Shown: positions 43,890 to 54,800, counted from the stretch's first letter. The stretch: 64,000 nt of DNA from Microbispora hainanensis (GCF_006874475.1 NZ_VIRM01000003.1:239769-303768); one strand, 5' to 3'. Numbers and translations are program-made. The notes: generated from the sequence alone by a model not told the origin.

Positions 43890-45884
43890 CTATTCGGCTG
43901 CTCTGTCCCGCCTGTTCAGCTTCGCCAGGTAGTCGTTGTAGGCGTCCAGCTCCACGTCCCCCGTGCCGCCGGACTTGGCGGCCGCGGCGTCGGCACGGCG
44001 GTCGGCACGGCGCGCGACGCGCTCGTCGTCGCGCCACCACTGGAAGCCGAGCGCGAGCAGCACGATCAGCGTGGGGATCTCGCCGAAGGCCCAGGCGATG
44101 CCGCCGCCCATCTGCTGGTCGGCCAGCGAGGAGGCACCCCAGGTGCGCCCGAGCTGGTCGTAGTAACTGGACGCCAGCACCGAGCCCATGCTCATCAGGG
44201 CGATCCCGAAGAACGCGTGGAACGGCATGGTCACCATGAGCAGCAGCAGCCGCCCGTAGTAGGGCAGCTTGTACGGCGCCGGGTCGATGCCGATGATCAC
44301 CCAGAAGAACAGCGAGCCGCTCAGCAGGAAGTGCACGGTCATCGCGATGTGACCGAGGTGTTCCTCCATCGCCGCGGCGAACAGCGGGGTGAAGTACAGC
44401 GCGAACGTCGACACCACGAAGATCGCGGTCGCGATGGCGGGGTGGCTGAAGAACTTCATGACCCTGCTGTGCAGGATCACCGTGAGCCACTCGCGCGGGC
44501 CCCGATCGCCCCGGCGGGTGGCGGGCTTGAGCGCGCGCAGCGCCAGCGTGACCGGCGCGCCGAGCACCAGGAAGATCGGGACCAGCATCGACAGGACCAT
44601 GTGCTCGGTCATGTGCACGCTGAACAGCACGGGCGAGTAGCGCGCCACGCCGCTCTGCGTGCTGAACACGAGGATGACGACGCCGATGTACCAGCTGATC
44701 GTGCGGCCCCGGGGCCACCGGTCGCCCCGGCGGGCCAGCCGTACGACGCCCGCGCCGTACAGGCCGGCCATGACGACGGCGAGCACGGCGAAGAACAGGT
44801 CGAACCACCACAGCGTCAGCAGGTTCGCGACCGTCAGCGGCGGCGGGACCAGGTAGCCGAGCAGCTCGAAGGCCCGGTCGACCGGCGTGTCGACGGGCGG
44901 CGGGGCCGTCCGGGACAGCGCCACGGCCAGGCCGATCGTCGCTCCCATCAGCAGGACCTCGCCGAGGGCGAGGCGGAGGAAGGCGTGCGGCTCCCCCTCC
45001 GACAGCTTCGGCAGCGTACGGCCGCGGTGGCGCCAGCCGACGAACCCGAGGACGCCGAACGCGACGATCTTGGCCAGCAGGAGCAGTCCGTAGCTCGAGG
45101 TGAACAGCTCGCCGACCGAGGTGAGGCGCGAGGCGGCGGCGGCGAGCCCGGAGACGCCGACACCGGCGAAGCACCACAGCGCCATCCGGGAGAAGCGCGC
45201 GGCGGCGACGTCCAGGAGGGACCGCCCGCGCAGCGCGTGCACGCAGACCACCCCGAGGCCGCCCACCCACAGGGCCAGGAAGAGCAGGTGCATGGCCACC
45301 GAGGTGGTGGCAAGACCGTGGTTGGGCGAGGAGGAGGAGTGTCCGGTGAGGGCGGGCGGCAGCAGCGTCACGAGCGCGAAGACCAGCAGTCCTCCGGCGG
45401 CGCCCGTCGTGATCGCACCCCGGGCGAACAGCGCGATGGCGACGGCGAACAGCACGACCAGGGTCAGCGCGATGCCCTGCGGCACCTGGCTCGCGTAGCT
45501 GGTCAGCTCGTTGCCGGCGAGGATCTGTCCCACCGGCGCGCCGAGGGTCTCCGACAGGCTGAAGACCAGGGCCACCGCCGCGGCGACCGCCCAGGCCAGC
45601 GCGGACCACGACGCGCCCTTCACGTAACTCTGCGCCTGCTTGCCGAGCAGGCCCTTGTCGTTGGGCAGGAACGCCGCGGCGGCCACCAGAAGGCCCACCG
45701 TCAGGACGCCGGAGACGTCCATCGCGAGCTTCGACAGCGGCAGCATCCAGCGGGTCAGGGTGCCCTCGTCGGGCAGCCCGGGGATGATGCGCGGGGTCGC
45801 GGCGCCGCCGAGCACCATCGCGACGACGAGTGCGCCGACGGCCGCGCAGAGCGCCGCGGCGGTCAGTCGCACCGCCCGGTTCAC
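43890..45884 (-). CDS. CopD-CtaG fusion: copper import / cytochrome oxidase copper assembly membrane protein
   Basis: 664 residues with about 14-16 membrane helices. The first half contains a CopD-like copper resistance/uptake domain (helices around HLLFLALWVGGLGVVC). The second half is a CtaG_caa3 domain with SVHMTEHMVLSMLVPIFLVLGAP, conserved His residues and WGASSLADQQMGGGIAWAFGE. The same fusion occurs in mycobacteria (Rv0102 type). Copper bound outside by CopC would pass through CopD and reach cytochrome oxidase assembly. GTG 45884 overlaps the copC stop as GTGA, and GGAAGAAG precedes it. Confidence 0.9.
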   Translation of the reverse strand: MNRAVRLTAAALCAAVGALVVAMVLGGAATPRIIPGLPDEGTLTRWMLPLSKLAMDVSGVLTVGLLVAAAAFLPNDKGLLGKQAQSYVKGASWSALAWAVAAAVALVFSLSETLGAPVGQILAGNELTSYASQVPQGIALTLVVLFAVAIALFARGAITTGAAGGLLVFALVTLLPPALTGHSSSSPNHGLATTSVAMHLLFLALWVGGLGVVCVHALRGRSLLDVAAARFSRMALWCFAGVGVSGLAAAASRLTSVGELFTSSYGLLLLAKIVAFGVLGFVGWRHRGRTLPKLSEGEPHAFLRLALGEVLLMGATIGLAVALSRTAPPPVDTPVDRAFELLGYLVPPPLTVANLLTLWWFDLFFAVLAVVMAGLYGAGVVRLARRGDRWPRGRTISWYIGVVILVFSTQSGVARYSPVLFSVHMTEHMVLSMLVPIFLVLGAPVTLALRALKPATRRGDRGPREWLTVILHSRVMKFFSHPAIATAIFVVSTFALYFTPLFAAAMEEHLGHIAMTVHFLLSGSLFFWVIIGIDPAPYKLPYYGRLLLLMVTMPFHAFFGIALMSMGSVLASSYYDQLGRTWGASSLADQQMGGGIAWAFGEIPTLIVLLALGFQWWRDDERVARRADRRADAAAAKSGGTGDVELDAYNDYLAKLNRRDRAAE

Positions 45885-46453
45885 GGCTTCTTCCGCAGGC
45901 TCAGGAACATCCCGATGCCGACGCCGGCGATCCCGAAAATCACCGCCCAGGTCCACCCGGGGATGCCCTGCTGCCCGCCGTCATCGGCCTGCGCCGCGGG
46001 TGCCGTCGCGGGCGCGGCGGCCACCGGTGCGGACGCCGCTGCCGGATCGCCGGGGGCGGCCGCCGAGGTCGCCGCCCCTACGGACCGGTCGCCGACCACG
46101 GTGAACGGGATCTCCCCCTCAAGGGGGTGCCCGTCGGGCGAGACCACGCGCCAGGCGATCGTGTAGCGACCCGGGGGAACCGGCTCGGTCACCGCCTCGG
46201 TGACCTTGGGCCCGTCGACGACCGGCTCGCCTTTCTCGTAGCGTTTGCCGTCCTCGCCGCGGACGATCACGACCGGGAACTGGACGGAGTCCGCGAACTC
46301 GAGTGTGACCTTTTGCAAGGTCTTGACCTGCGCGTTCTTCTGCGGGTCGCTACTCTTGAGCGAGGTATGCGCCTGAGCGGGCAGGGCCGGCGCGACACAC
46401 AGCAGGAGAGCCGCCAGGAGCGAGCCGAAGGCGGCGAGGAAGGGTCTCTTCAT
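45881..46453 (-). CDS. copC: Copper-binding CopC-like lipoprotein-free secreted/anchored protein
   Basis: 190 residues. The signal peptide ends LPAQA with cleavage before His, giving the N-terminal His that binds Cu(II) in CopC. SPDGHPLEGEIPFTV carries the second conserved Asp/His pair of the beta-barrel. An Ala/Pro linker follows, and a C-terminal membrane anchor (WAVIFGIAGVGIGMFLSL) then basic RKKP, so it faces outside and is membrane-tethered. It is translationally coupled to the CopD-CtaG gene. Confidence 0.9.
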   Translation of the reverse strand: MKRPFLAAFGSLLAALLLCVAPALPAQAHTSLKSSDPQKNAQVKTLQKVTLEFADSVQFPVVIVRGEDGKRYEKGEPVVDGPKVTEAVTEPVPPGRYTIAWRVVSPDGHPLEGEIPFTVVGDRSVGAATSAAAPGDPAAASAPVAAAPATAPAAQADDGGQQGIPGWTWAVIFGIAGVGIGMFLSLRKKP

Positions 46454-46609
46454 GGCACTTCCCAGGCTACCGACCTGGGGGTCCGGTCCATACCTCGCAC
46501 CGGAAGACTGGGGATGACCCGGAGCCCTTGTGGTCCACGCTCTCGTCACACGAGACGCGAACCGGGCCGGGGCGAGCAGCCTCCGGCCCGGCAGAACCTG
46601 TCCTTGTGA

Positions 46610-46649
46610 GCCGATTCCCGTGTGTGCGGGCCGATTCCCGTGCGTGCGG
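46610..46649. repeat. Two tandem 20-bp units abutting the XRE-TPR stop codon
   Basis: GCCGATTCCCGTGTGTGCGG (46610-46629) and the same with one base changed (46630-46649) lie directly downstream of the TCA stop triplet at 46650. Confidence 0.85.
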
Positions 46650-47942
46650 TCAGAGCTCGACGCAGGCGAGAGCGCGCTGGTAGGCGGCCACGCTCTGCTC
46701 GTCCTCGCCGATCCGCCGGCGCATCTCGGCGAGCGTCGTCCAGTCCTCGGCCGTCTTCCGCGTGGGCGGCGCGTTCTCCAGCCACTGGCTCACCGTGTCC
46801 AGCTCGGCCGCGGCCTCCTCGTCCTGATGGAGCAGGAAGTGCGCCTGGCTGAGCAGGAGGGCGGCCCGTGTCTTCATCCACCCTGGAGTGCCGCGCACCA
46901 GGTCGACGACGGCCCGCGCGTGCTCGACGGCCTGTTCGGGATGGGCGAGGACGATGTCCGCCCATGCGAGATCGAGGGCACCGAGGGCCCTGTCGAAGGT
47001 GCTCGTGGCCGCGGCTTCCATCTCCCGCTGCGCCCGGAGCAGGAGATCGTACGCCTTCTCCGAGTCGTCGGGGCACAGATTGAGGACGAGGGTCGCGTGC
47101 GCGCCCCGTAGGCGCGCCAGGTTGCGCGGCTCGCCGGTCTCGGACTGGATCGCCAGCGCACGCTCGATCAGGGTGAGGGCCTCTTCCCCGCGCCCTGCCT
47201 CCTCGGCCACATATGCGGCGTTCCAACATGCCGCTACGGTGGCCCGGGGAGTTCCCAGTGCGTCGGCGGCCGCCAGAAGTTCGGCGGCGAAATGCCCGGC
47301 CCGCAGCATGTCGCCGCGTCTGAGGTAGACGCCCAGCAGCGTGGAGCCGAGCTCGATCAGCGCGTCATTCCAGCCGGACTTGCCCAGTTTCTCGAGCGCC
47401 TGCTCACCGACCTGGACGGCGGCGGAATAGTCACCCCGCTCCCGATGGCACCGGCACAGCGCCAGCGCCACCGCGATCTTGCGCTCCTGCGTCATCGTCT
47501 CCGCCTCAGACTCGCTGAGCTGCTCGTGCACGGAGATGGCCTCGGCGAGCTCGCCGCACGCCTCGGAGGCCAGCGCGTAGCCGTAGCGGGCCTCGACCCG
47601 CAGCGAGGCGAGTCCCTGGAGGTTGCCGTCGGCGAGCAGTTCGGCGTAGCGACGGCGGGCCTCGGCGACCTCGCCGTTCTCCAAGGCGATCTTGGCGAAC
47701 CCGAGGCCGACCTCGAGATCCTCCATCTGCTCCGCGGTGACGCCGTTGACGAGGTAGGTGAGCGAGCAGTCGAGCTTCTGCGCGAGGAGTTCGAGAACAG
47801 CGGGAGTGGGCGTGCGCTTGCCGCTTTCGATCAGCGATACATAACTGTCAGAAAGTTCGGGATGTGCCAACTGTGCTTGAGAAAGCCCACGCTGACGACG
47901 AATCGCCTTGATGCGCTGTCCGACCAGATCTTGCGCGGCCAT
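46650..47942 (-). CDS. XRE-family HTH regulator with tetratricopeptide (TPR) domain
   Basis: 430 residues. Residues 5-60 are an XRE HTH (VGQRIKAIRRQRGLSQAQLA, then SDSYVSLIESGKRTPTPAVL). The rest is a run of about eight TPR-like helical hairpins (for example ALEKLGKSGWNDALIELGST, RGEEALTLIERALAIQSE). HTH plus C-terminal TPR is the architecture of the Rgg/PlcR/NprR/PrgX peptide-sensing regulators of Firmicutes. ATG 47942 has AGGAG six bases upstream and is preferred to the TTG at 47948. A 44-codon secreted peptide gene lies divergently 55 bases away, as a candidate ligand. Confidence 0.9.
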   Translation of the reverse strand: MAAQDLVGQRIKAIRRQRGLSQAQLAHPELSDSYVSLIESGKRTPTPAVLELLAQKLDCSLTYLVNGVTAEQMEDLEVGLGFAKIALENGEVAEARRRYAELLADGNLQGLASLRVEARYGYALASEACGELAEAISVHEQLSESEAETMTQERKIAVALALCRCHRERGDYSAAVQVGEQALEKLGKSGWNDALIELGSTLLGVYLRRGDMLRAGHFAAELLAAADALGTPRATVAACWNAAYVAEEAGRGEEALTLIERALAIQSETGEPRNLARLRGAHATLVLNLCPDDSEKAYDLLLRAQREMEAAATSTFDRALGALDLAWADIVLAHPEQAVEHARAVVDLVRGTPGWMKTRAALLLSQAHFLLHQDEEAAAELDTVSQWLENAPPTRKTAEDWTTLAEMRRRIGEDEQSVAAYQRALACVEL

Positions 47943-47997
47943 TGGCAACTCCTGCAGTATTGTAGGCCCGGCAGTCTAAGCTGATGGGAGATCCACC

Positions 47998-48132
47998 GTG
48001 CGCCGCCTCGCCCTACCCGTTCTTACCGTCGTCATTTCGGCCGTGCTGGCCGTTGGCGGCAATGCTACGCCAGCTACCGCGTCCACGTCTTCTGCGGACG
48101 CGGATTTCCTGGCCAACCACCTCTGCTGCTGA
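47998..48132 (+). CDS. Small secreted peptide precursor, candidate signal for the XRE-TPR regulator
   Basis: 44 codons, GTG start at 47998 with GGGAG seven bases upstream, stop TGA at 48130. The product has a basic start (MRRLALP), a hydrophobic core (VLTVVISAVLAV), a Gly/Asn turn and a signal-peptidase-like ATA site, leaving a mature tail of about 16 residues: STSSADADFLANHLCC. The Cys-Cys end is notable. Codon use (CTA, GTT, CTT, ATT) is less GC-rich than in neighbouring genes. It faces the XRE-TPR gene across 55 bases. Export and signalling are inferred; the reading frame, ribosome site and signal peptide are seen. Confidence 0.7.
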   Translation: MRRLALPVLTVVISAVLAVGGNATPATASTSSADADFLANHLCC

Positions 48133-48927
48133 TCAAGCCGCTTGGCAGCACACGCCGGGACGTCGGGGACGAAGATCAGGAACTGTCCGGCATCCCTGGC
48201 ATCCTCTCCGGCGCCCCGGCGGACGCCGCTCCAAATCATCGGCCTTTCCAAAGTGGTAATTCCTCCGACCCGATAAAGCGATATCTCCAGCCCGACGCCA
48301 CGCATCGGCGCATCTCATTTTTCCGCTAATTTCCCGAGCGGGTGAATTCAATTTCCCGGTGCCGCCGGAGAGCGCCTGCACCTCGGTGACAAAATCGAAT
48401 TTCCAGCGCCGGGCCGCGGTTTGTTCGTCCGGCGCGCGGCCATCGAGGAATCGCGCCCGGCGTGCCTCTCGGACTCCGCATCGGCTCGCCGGGCCGGAGA
48501 CAGGCGTCCGACGAGGCGTACGACCCTCTCGAGCGGCACGAAGCCGCGATCACCCCCTCTTCGTCACCCCTCATGGAGCCGCCCCCCACGGCAGGGCCGG
48601 ACGTGGCCCCCAACGCCGATGACGTGGCCGGGAAGACGGGGAAGGGTCGCGACTCCATCGCACACCCCCACCAGAGCCTCGCACGCTTCTCCACATATCT
48701 AGACAAAATCTAGATACGTGATGGCATATTGAAGCTTCTGCCGATCTAGGTCCAACGATGTGCCCATAGCCGGCATCACAGGGATGACTTCGTATTGCAG
48801 TAGCTGTACAAGAACGCCGAGGGACGCACCGATCGCCCGATCACGAGGCTCCGCGCACAGCCTCCCAATAGGGCCGGGCGATGCACCCAACGCGTCTGCG
48901 CCGTCACCGCATGGAGTCCAAAGACGT
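48133..48927. other. Long interval without a convincing gene
   Basis: This 795-base stretch is lower in GC than the flanks, especially near 48330-48420 and 48690-48960. Short frames (for example 48462-48713 on the plus strand) lack ribosome sites and known relatives. It contains the inverted repeat at 48696-48716 and probably the promoter of the SARP gene at 48928. A decayed gene between the peptide and the SARP pair is possible but not shown. Confidence 0.5.
48696..48716. promoter_or_regulatory. Inverted repeat TATCTAGA-N5-TCTAGATA
   Basis: Perfect 8-bp arms around CAAAA, AT-rich in a GC-rich genome, 212 bases before the SARP start. Candidate operator; a terminator for the upstream interval is less likely because no gene precedes it. 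Confidence 0.5.
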
Positions 48928-51835
48928 ATGGATAATTCGAATCAGTGTGGAACTTCTCAGGACTTACCGTCCCGTCTGCGGTTGCTGGGCCCGCCCGCGG
49001 GGTGGCGCGGCGGACGGCCCATCGAGCTGGGACCGCCGCTACAGCGGGCGGCCCTGTGCGTACTCGTCGGGCATGAAGGACGCGTGGTCCCGAAGGACGT
49101 GCTGATCAGCGGTCTTTGGGGGGATCGCCCCCCGAACACGGCCGAGCAGAGCCTCTACACCTACATCGCCGGCCTCCGGCGGGTGCTGGAGCCCCACCCC
49201 GGCAGGCGTGGTCCGTACGCCGTCCTGGTGAACCGGTCGCGGGGCTACGCGCTGGAGCGCGGCCAGGTGCAGGTGGACGTGAACGACTTCGAACGCCGCC
49301 TGGCCGAGGCCCGCCGGCTACGCGGCGCGGGCGACCTCCGTGGCGGCCTGCGTGCACTGGACGCCGCCCTGGCGTGCTGGTCGGGGCCCGCCCTCTGCGG
49401 TGTGCCGGGTCCCTTCGCGGCGGCGGAACGGGCTCGTCTCGAGGAGTCGCGCCTGTCCGCACGGGAGGATCACGCCGACATACTGCTCGGCCTGGGGCTG
49501 CACCAGGACGCTGACCGAGCTGGCCGCGGAGGCACCGCTGCGAGAGCGAACCCGCGACCTGCTCATGCTCGCGCTGTATCGCTGTGGCAGGCAGGCCGAC
49601 GCTCTCCAGACGTACATAGACGTCAAACGACTGCTCGCGGAGCGGCTCGGCGTGGATCCCGGCGCGACGCTGCGCGAGCGGTACGAACTGATCCTGCGGG
49701 CCGATGCGTCGCTCGCGCGGGTGCAGGACCGCGCCGGCGGTGCCGAGGCCCCGGCGCGGCATCCCCGCCAGTTGCCGCGGGCGGCGAGCGTCCTGGTGGG
49801 GCGGGCCGAGGAACTGGTGCGTCTGCGGTCCCTGCTCTCCCCCTGGGACGGCGGATCCCCGCAGGCGGTGATCGCGATCACCGGGGCCCCCGGGGCGGGC
49901 AAGTCCGCGCTGGCCGTACAGGCCGCCCACGCCTCCTCGCACGCGTTCCCGGACGGACAGCTGTACGTCAACCTCCAGGGGGCGACGCCCGGGGTCGAGC
50001 GCCTGAAGCCGATCGAGGTGCTCGGCAGGCTCCTGCGCGCCCTGGGGTTGCCGGGCGAGGCCGTGCCGTCCGATGAGGACGAGGCCGCCGCGGTGCTGCG
50101 CGACCGGCTGGAGGAACGCAGGACCCTCATCCTGCTCGACGACGCGGCGGGGCCCGAGCAGGTGCGCGCCCTGCTGGGCCTGCCGTGCGGCAACACCGTG
50201 CTGATCACGAGCCGCGAGTCGCACGCGGTGACCGACGACTGCGTCCAGCTCGTGCTCGGGAGGCTGCTGCGGTCGGAGGCGGTCACCATGCTGGCGAAGC
50301 TCGTCGGAGCGGAACGGATCGCGGCGGACCCGGCCGCCGCCGGCCGCCTGGCGCACCTGTGCGACCTGCTGCCGCTGGCTCTGCGCCTGGCCGCCGCCCG
50401 GCTCGCCGAACGCCCCGACTGGACGGTGCGGGATCTGGGCACGAGGCTGGAGGACCGGCGGCGTACGCTCCACGAGCTGGAGTCGGGCCGAAGCGCCGTC
50501 CGCTCCAGTCTGGAGCTGAGCTACGAGGGTCTGGCCAACGGCGGCGAGCTCGATCGGCTGGCCGCGCGGACGATGTGTCACCTCGGCGTCCTGCACGTGG
50601 CGAGCCTGACCGCCGAGCTGGTGTCCGCCCTCCTCGGGGAACCGGTCGACGCCGCCGAGCGCGCCCTCGACCGCCTCGCACGCGCGCACCTGGTGGAGAT
50701 CTCGGAACCGGGCCGCTACCGTCTCCACGACCTCGTGCGGCTGTTCACGATCGAGCTCGCGGACGCCCGCCTCACGCCGGAGGCGCGTAAGGACGCGCTC
50801 ATGGGCGCGCTCGGCTTCTACGGGGCGACCGCACGTCGTGCCAGCACGATGCTCGATCCCCACCGCGTGCAGCTTCCCTGGTCCGCCGTGCCACAGCGCC
50901 CGCTCGAGCTCGGAACCGTCGACGAGGCCAGAGACTGGCTGGCGGAGGAGCTGCCGGACGTGATCGCCGCCGCCTCCCAGGCGATGCAGAGCGAGGACGA
51001 CGACGTCGCACGGCTCGGGGCCTACGCCGGGTTCGCCCTCACCTGGCAGCTCGTCAGGGGCGCGCACCGCCACGAGCAGCGCGACCTCAACAGGCAGGCC
51101 CTCGGCGTCGGCGAGCGGACCGGCGACCAGGAGATCCTTTCCCTGGCCCACGGCCAGATCGCCAACGCGCTGCTGAACCTCGGCAGGGCGGCCGAGGCCC
51201 TGCCGCACCAGCAGGCCGAGCTCGAGCTGAGACGCGCGCTGCGCGACGGGTTCGGCGAGATGCGCGCCCTGGGCAATATGGGCGTCACCCTTCTCAAGCT
51301 CGAACGGTACGCGGAGGCGCGTGAGCGGACGGAGGCCCAGCGGGCGATCGCCAGGGAGATCGGCTCGGAGGTCGGCGAGCGTCATTCGCTGCTGACCGAG
51401 GCGACGGCCTGCCGGAGGCTGGGCGACCTGACGGCGGCCATGAGCCTGCTCGGCGCGGGACTCGCGCTCGCGCAGGCCGCGGGAGACCGTTACCACGAGG
51501 CGGGCGGCCTCATGTCGCTCTCCGAGCTGTGCCTGGAGCGCGGCGATCCGCGGACGGCGAAGTCCTACCTCGAGCGCGGTCTGCGGGTGGCCCGGGAGAT
51601 CGGCTACCGGGTCAGCGAGTGCGAGTCGCTCGCCATGCTCGCCAGAGTGCATCGTCTCCTGAACGAGCCGGCACAGGCCCTGGCGTACGCGCGGGAGGCG
51701 CTGGCGGCGCGGCAGCGGTCCGTGGACGAGAGTCTCTCCCGGGTGGCGGAGGACGAACTGCGCGCCATCGAGACCGCCTTCCCCGGATTGGCCCCTTCCC
51801 GGCCTCGATCGGCTCACGCGGCGCTCACCGGCTGA
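48928..51835 (+). pseudogene. AfsR-like SARP-NTPase-TPR regulator with a frameshift
   Basis: Read across one frame change the protein is about 968 residues: OmpR-like wHTH (residues 15-95, with QSLYTYIAGLRRVLEP), BTAD, NB-ARC/STAND NTPase with P-loop TGAPGAGKSALAV and LILLDDAAGP, then TPR repeats. The first frame runs from ATG 48928 to about 49510 (HQDADRAG), after which homology continues in the next frame (LTELAAEAPLRERTRDLLMLALYRCGRQ). Comparison with the neighbour at 51860 suggests loss of a GC dinucleotide from GACGCGCTGACC to GACGCTGACC at 49507-49516. It could be a pseudogene, a sequence error, or two separate products. GGAG lies 11 bases before ATG 48928. Confidence 0.85.
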
Positions 51836-51859
51836 TCCTCGGTGCGGGGGAGGGACAGG

Positions 51860-54800
51860 ATGTCCATGGAGACGGCACATGGGGAAGTCGACCGGGGTCG
51901 TCTCCGGCTCCGGGTGCTCGGACCGGTGACCGCGTGGCTGGAGGACCGGCAGGTGAACCTGGGGCCGCCGCTGCAACGGGCCGCCCTCTGGGTGCTCGCC
52001 GCACAGGCGGGCCGCCTCGTCACGAAGGACAGGCTCGTCGGCGCCCTCTGGGGCGCCGCCGCGCCGAAGACGGCCGAGCAGAGCGTCTACACCTATGTGG
52101 CCGGGCTGAGACGGCTGCTCGAACCGGAGCGCGGCAGGCGCGGGCCGTTCACGTTGCTCGCCCAGTCCGCGAACGGCTACAGCCTGGCGCGGGACGGGTG
52201 CCGGACCGACGCCGAGGACTTCGAGCAGCGCCTCGCCGAGGCCCGTCGTTTCCAGGCCGAGCAGGACCTCCCCGCCTGGCTGCGCGAGCTGGAGGCCGGG
52301 CTGGGGCTGTGGGGGGGCACCGCCCTCGGCGGCCTTCCCGGCCCTTTCTGCGAGGCGGAACGCACCCGGTTGGAGAGCATGCGCCAGACGGCGCGGGAGG
52401 ACCGGGCCGACGCGCTGCTGCGGCTGGGCCGGCACCAGGAGGCGCTCGACGCGCTCGCCGGGCTTACCGTGGAGGCCCCGCTGCGGGAGCGGGCCCGGGA
52501 ACTGCAGATGCTCGCGCTCTATCGCTGCGGGCGGCAGGCGGAGGCGCTGGAGGTCTTCCACGACGCCAGGCGTCTGCTCGCCGAACACCTCGGCGTCGAT
52601 CCCGGCGCATCCCTGCGGCGGGCGTACGAGCTCATCCTGCGCGCGGACCCCTCCCTCGCGGCGGCGCCGTCCGCCGCGGCGGTCACCGCTCCCGGAGAGG
52701 TCGTCCGGCCGCGTCAGCTCCCGCGCGATCCGCAGATCTTCGTGGGGCGGGCGGAGACGCTGGTGCGGCTGCGCGCTCTGCTCGCGCCCTGGGACGGGGG
52801 CGACCCGCAGGCGGTGGTGGCCGTCACCGGCACGGCGGGAGCGGGAAAGTCGACCCTCTCCGTGCACGCGGCGCACGCGGTGAGCGATCACTATCCGGAC
52901 GGCCAGCTGTACCTGAACCTGCTCGGTGCGACGCCCGGAGTCGGACGACTGAACCCTCTCGACCTGCTCGGGAGACTGCTGCGGGGCCTCGGGGTGCGCC
53001 CGGAGGCGGTGCCGTCCGATCAGGACGAGGCCGCGGCGATGCTCAGGGACCGCCTGGCGGGCCGCCACACGCTGATCGTGCTCGACGACGCGTCCGGCCC
53101 GGACCAGGTCCGCCCGCTGCTGGGCCTGCCGGCCGGGAACGCCCTGCTCGTCACGAGCCGGGAGTCGTTCGCGGCGGCCGACGACTGCGTCCAGCTCGTC
53201 CTCGGCAGGATGCAGCGGTCGGAGTCGGTCGCGATGCTCGCGAAACTCGCGGGCGCCGAACGGATCGCCGCCGACCCGGCCGCCGCCGCCGAACTGGCGG
53301 ACCTGTGCGGCAGGCTGCCTCTCGCCCTGCGCCTCGCGGCGGCGCGTCTCATGGAGAACCGCCACACCTCCCTCGCCGAGGTGAACGCCCGGCTGCGCGA
53401 CGAGCGGCGGGCGCTGCACGAGCTGGAGTCGGGCGATCTCGCGGTGCGCACCAGCCTCCAGCTCAGCCACGATGTGCTGGCGGGAAGCGGGCACGAGCCC
53501 GACCGGGCGGCGGCCGCCGCCCTGTGCCGTCTGGGCGTCCTGCGCACCCCGGACATCACACCCGAGGTCGTGGCGGCCCTTCTCGACGTGCCGCGCGACG
53601 CGGCGGAGCGCGCCGTGGCCCGCCTGGTGCGGGCGAATCTTGCCGAGCCCGGCGAGCACCGCCGCTTCCGCCTTCACGACCTGGTGCGGCTCTTCGCGAT
53701 GGAACTGGCCGAGCGGCGCCTGAGCGAACGCGACCGCGAGGACGCGCTCGACCGCGTGATCGGCCTGTACGGGACGACCGTGCGCCTGGCGATGAGACTG
53801 ATCGACCCGCATCGGGTGCATCCACCGCACGAGTTCGCGACGTGTGAACCGTTCGCCCTGACCGGCGGCGTGGACGCGTCCGCGTGGCTGGAGCGGGAAC
53901 GTCCCAACGTCCTCGCCGTCGCATCCCAGGCGATGGCGTCCCGGAACCCCTGTCTGGCACGTTCCGGCGCCCACCTGGCCTTCTCCTGTCACTGGCCCCT
54001 CGTGTACAGCGGGCACCACCCGGAGATCGTGACCCTCAGCCGCCAGGCGCTCGAGGTGGGCGGTCGGCTCGACGACCAGGGGATTTCCGCCCTCGCACAC
54101 GGTTACCTCGCACAGGGCCTAGACCACATCGGACGCTTCGAGGAAGCCGTCCGTCACCAGCGCGCCGAGGTGGCCCTGCGGCGCACGATCGGGGACCCCT
54201 TCTCCCGGATGAGGGCCCTGGGAAACCTCGCCGTCATGCTCAACTCGCTCAAGGTGCACGAGGAAGCCCTGTCGTCGGCGCGGGAGCAACTGCGCATCGC
54301 GCGGGAGATCGGTGCGGCGGTCGGCGAACGCCATGCTCTCGTCTGCGTCGGCTCGGCACACCTCGGCCTGGGAGATGTGGCGGCCGCCAGAGCGGCGTGC
54401 GCCGAGATGATGGCGCTCGCCGAGGAGGCCGGGGATGCCTTGCACCGGGCGGACGCGCTGATGTGCATGGCCGAGGTCCACCTGGTGCAGGACGACCCCC
54501 GGTCGGGGGCGATGCTCTACGAGGAGGCCCTCGTCCTCATGAGGGAGAGCCGGTTCCGCGGCATGGAACCCAGATGCCTCGGCCGGTTGGGCCAGGTCGA
54601 ACGCCTCATGGGCAGGTTCGACAGGGCGCGCGCGTACCTGCGGGAGACCTTGGCGGTCGCGCAGGAGTGCGGGGCGGGCTACTGGGCGGACTTCGCCCGC
54701 GAGGAGCTCGCCCTGCTCGGCGAGAGCCCGCACGACGGCCCGTCGCGAACCGCGGACGGCTCGGCCCGCGCGGAGGGCTCAGCCGGCACGGAGGGCACAG

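Noticed and set aside
43197..46166. A 989-codon plus-strand frame
   Set aside because: It is antisense to the CopC and CopD-CtaG genes, whose membrane helices and metal ligands are clear.
47998..48132. Lanthipeptide or other RiPP precursor
   Set aside because: The small gene has a Sec-type signal peptide and no modification enzyme nearby, so a secreted signal peptide fits better than a RiPP precursor.
48462..48713. An 83-codon frame before the SARP genes
   Set aside because: No ribosome site, no homology that I recognise, and the composition is mixed; kept as gene-free interval.
49106..54100. A 1664-codon open frame on the minus strand
   Set aside because: It is antisense to the two AfsR-like genes, has no recognisable domains and is a typical high-GC shadow.
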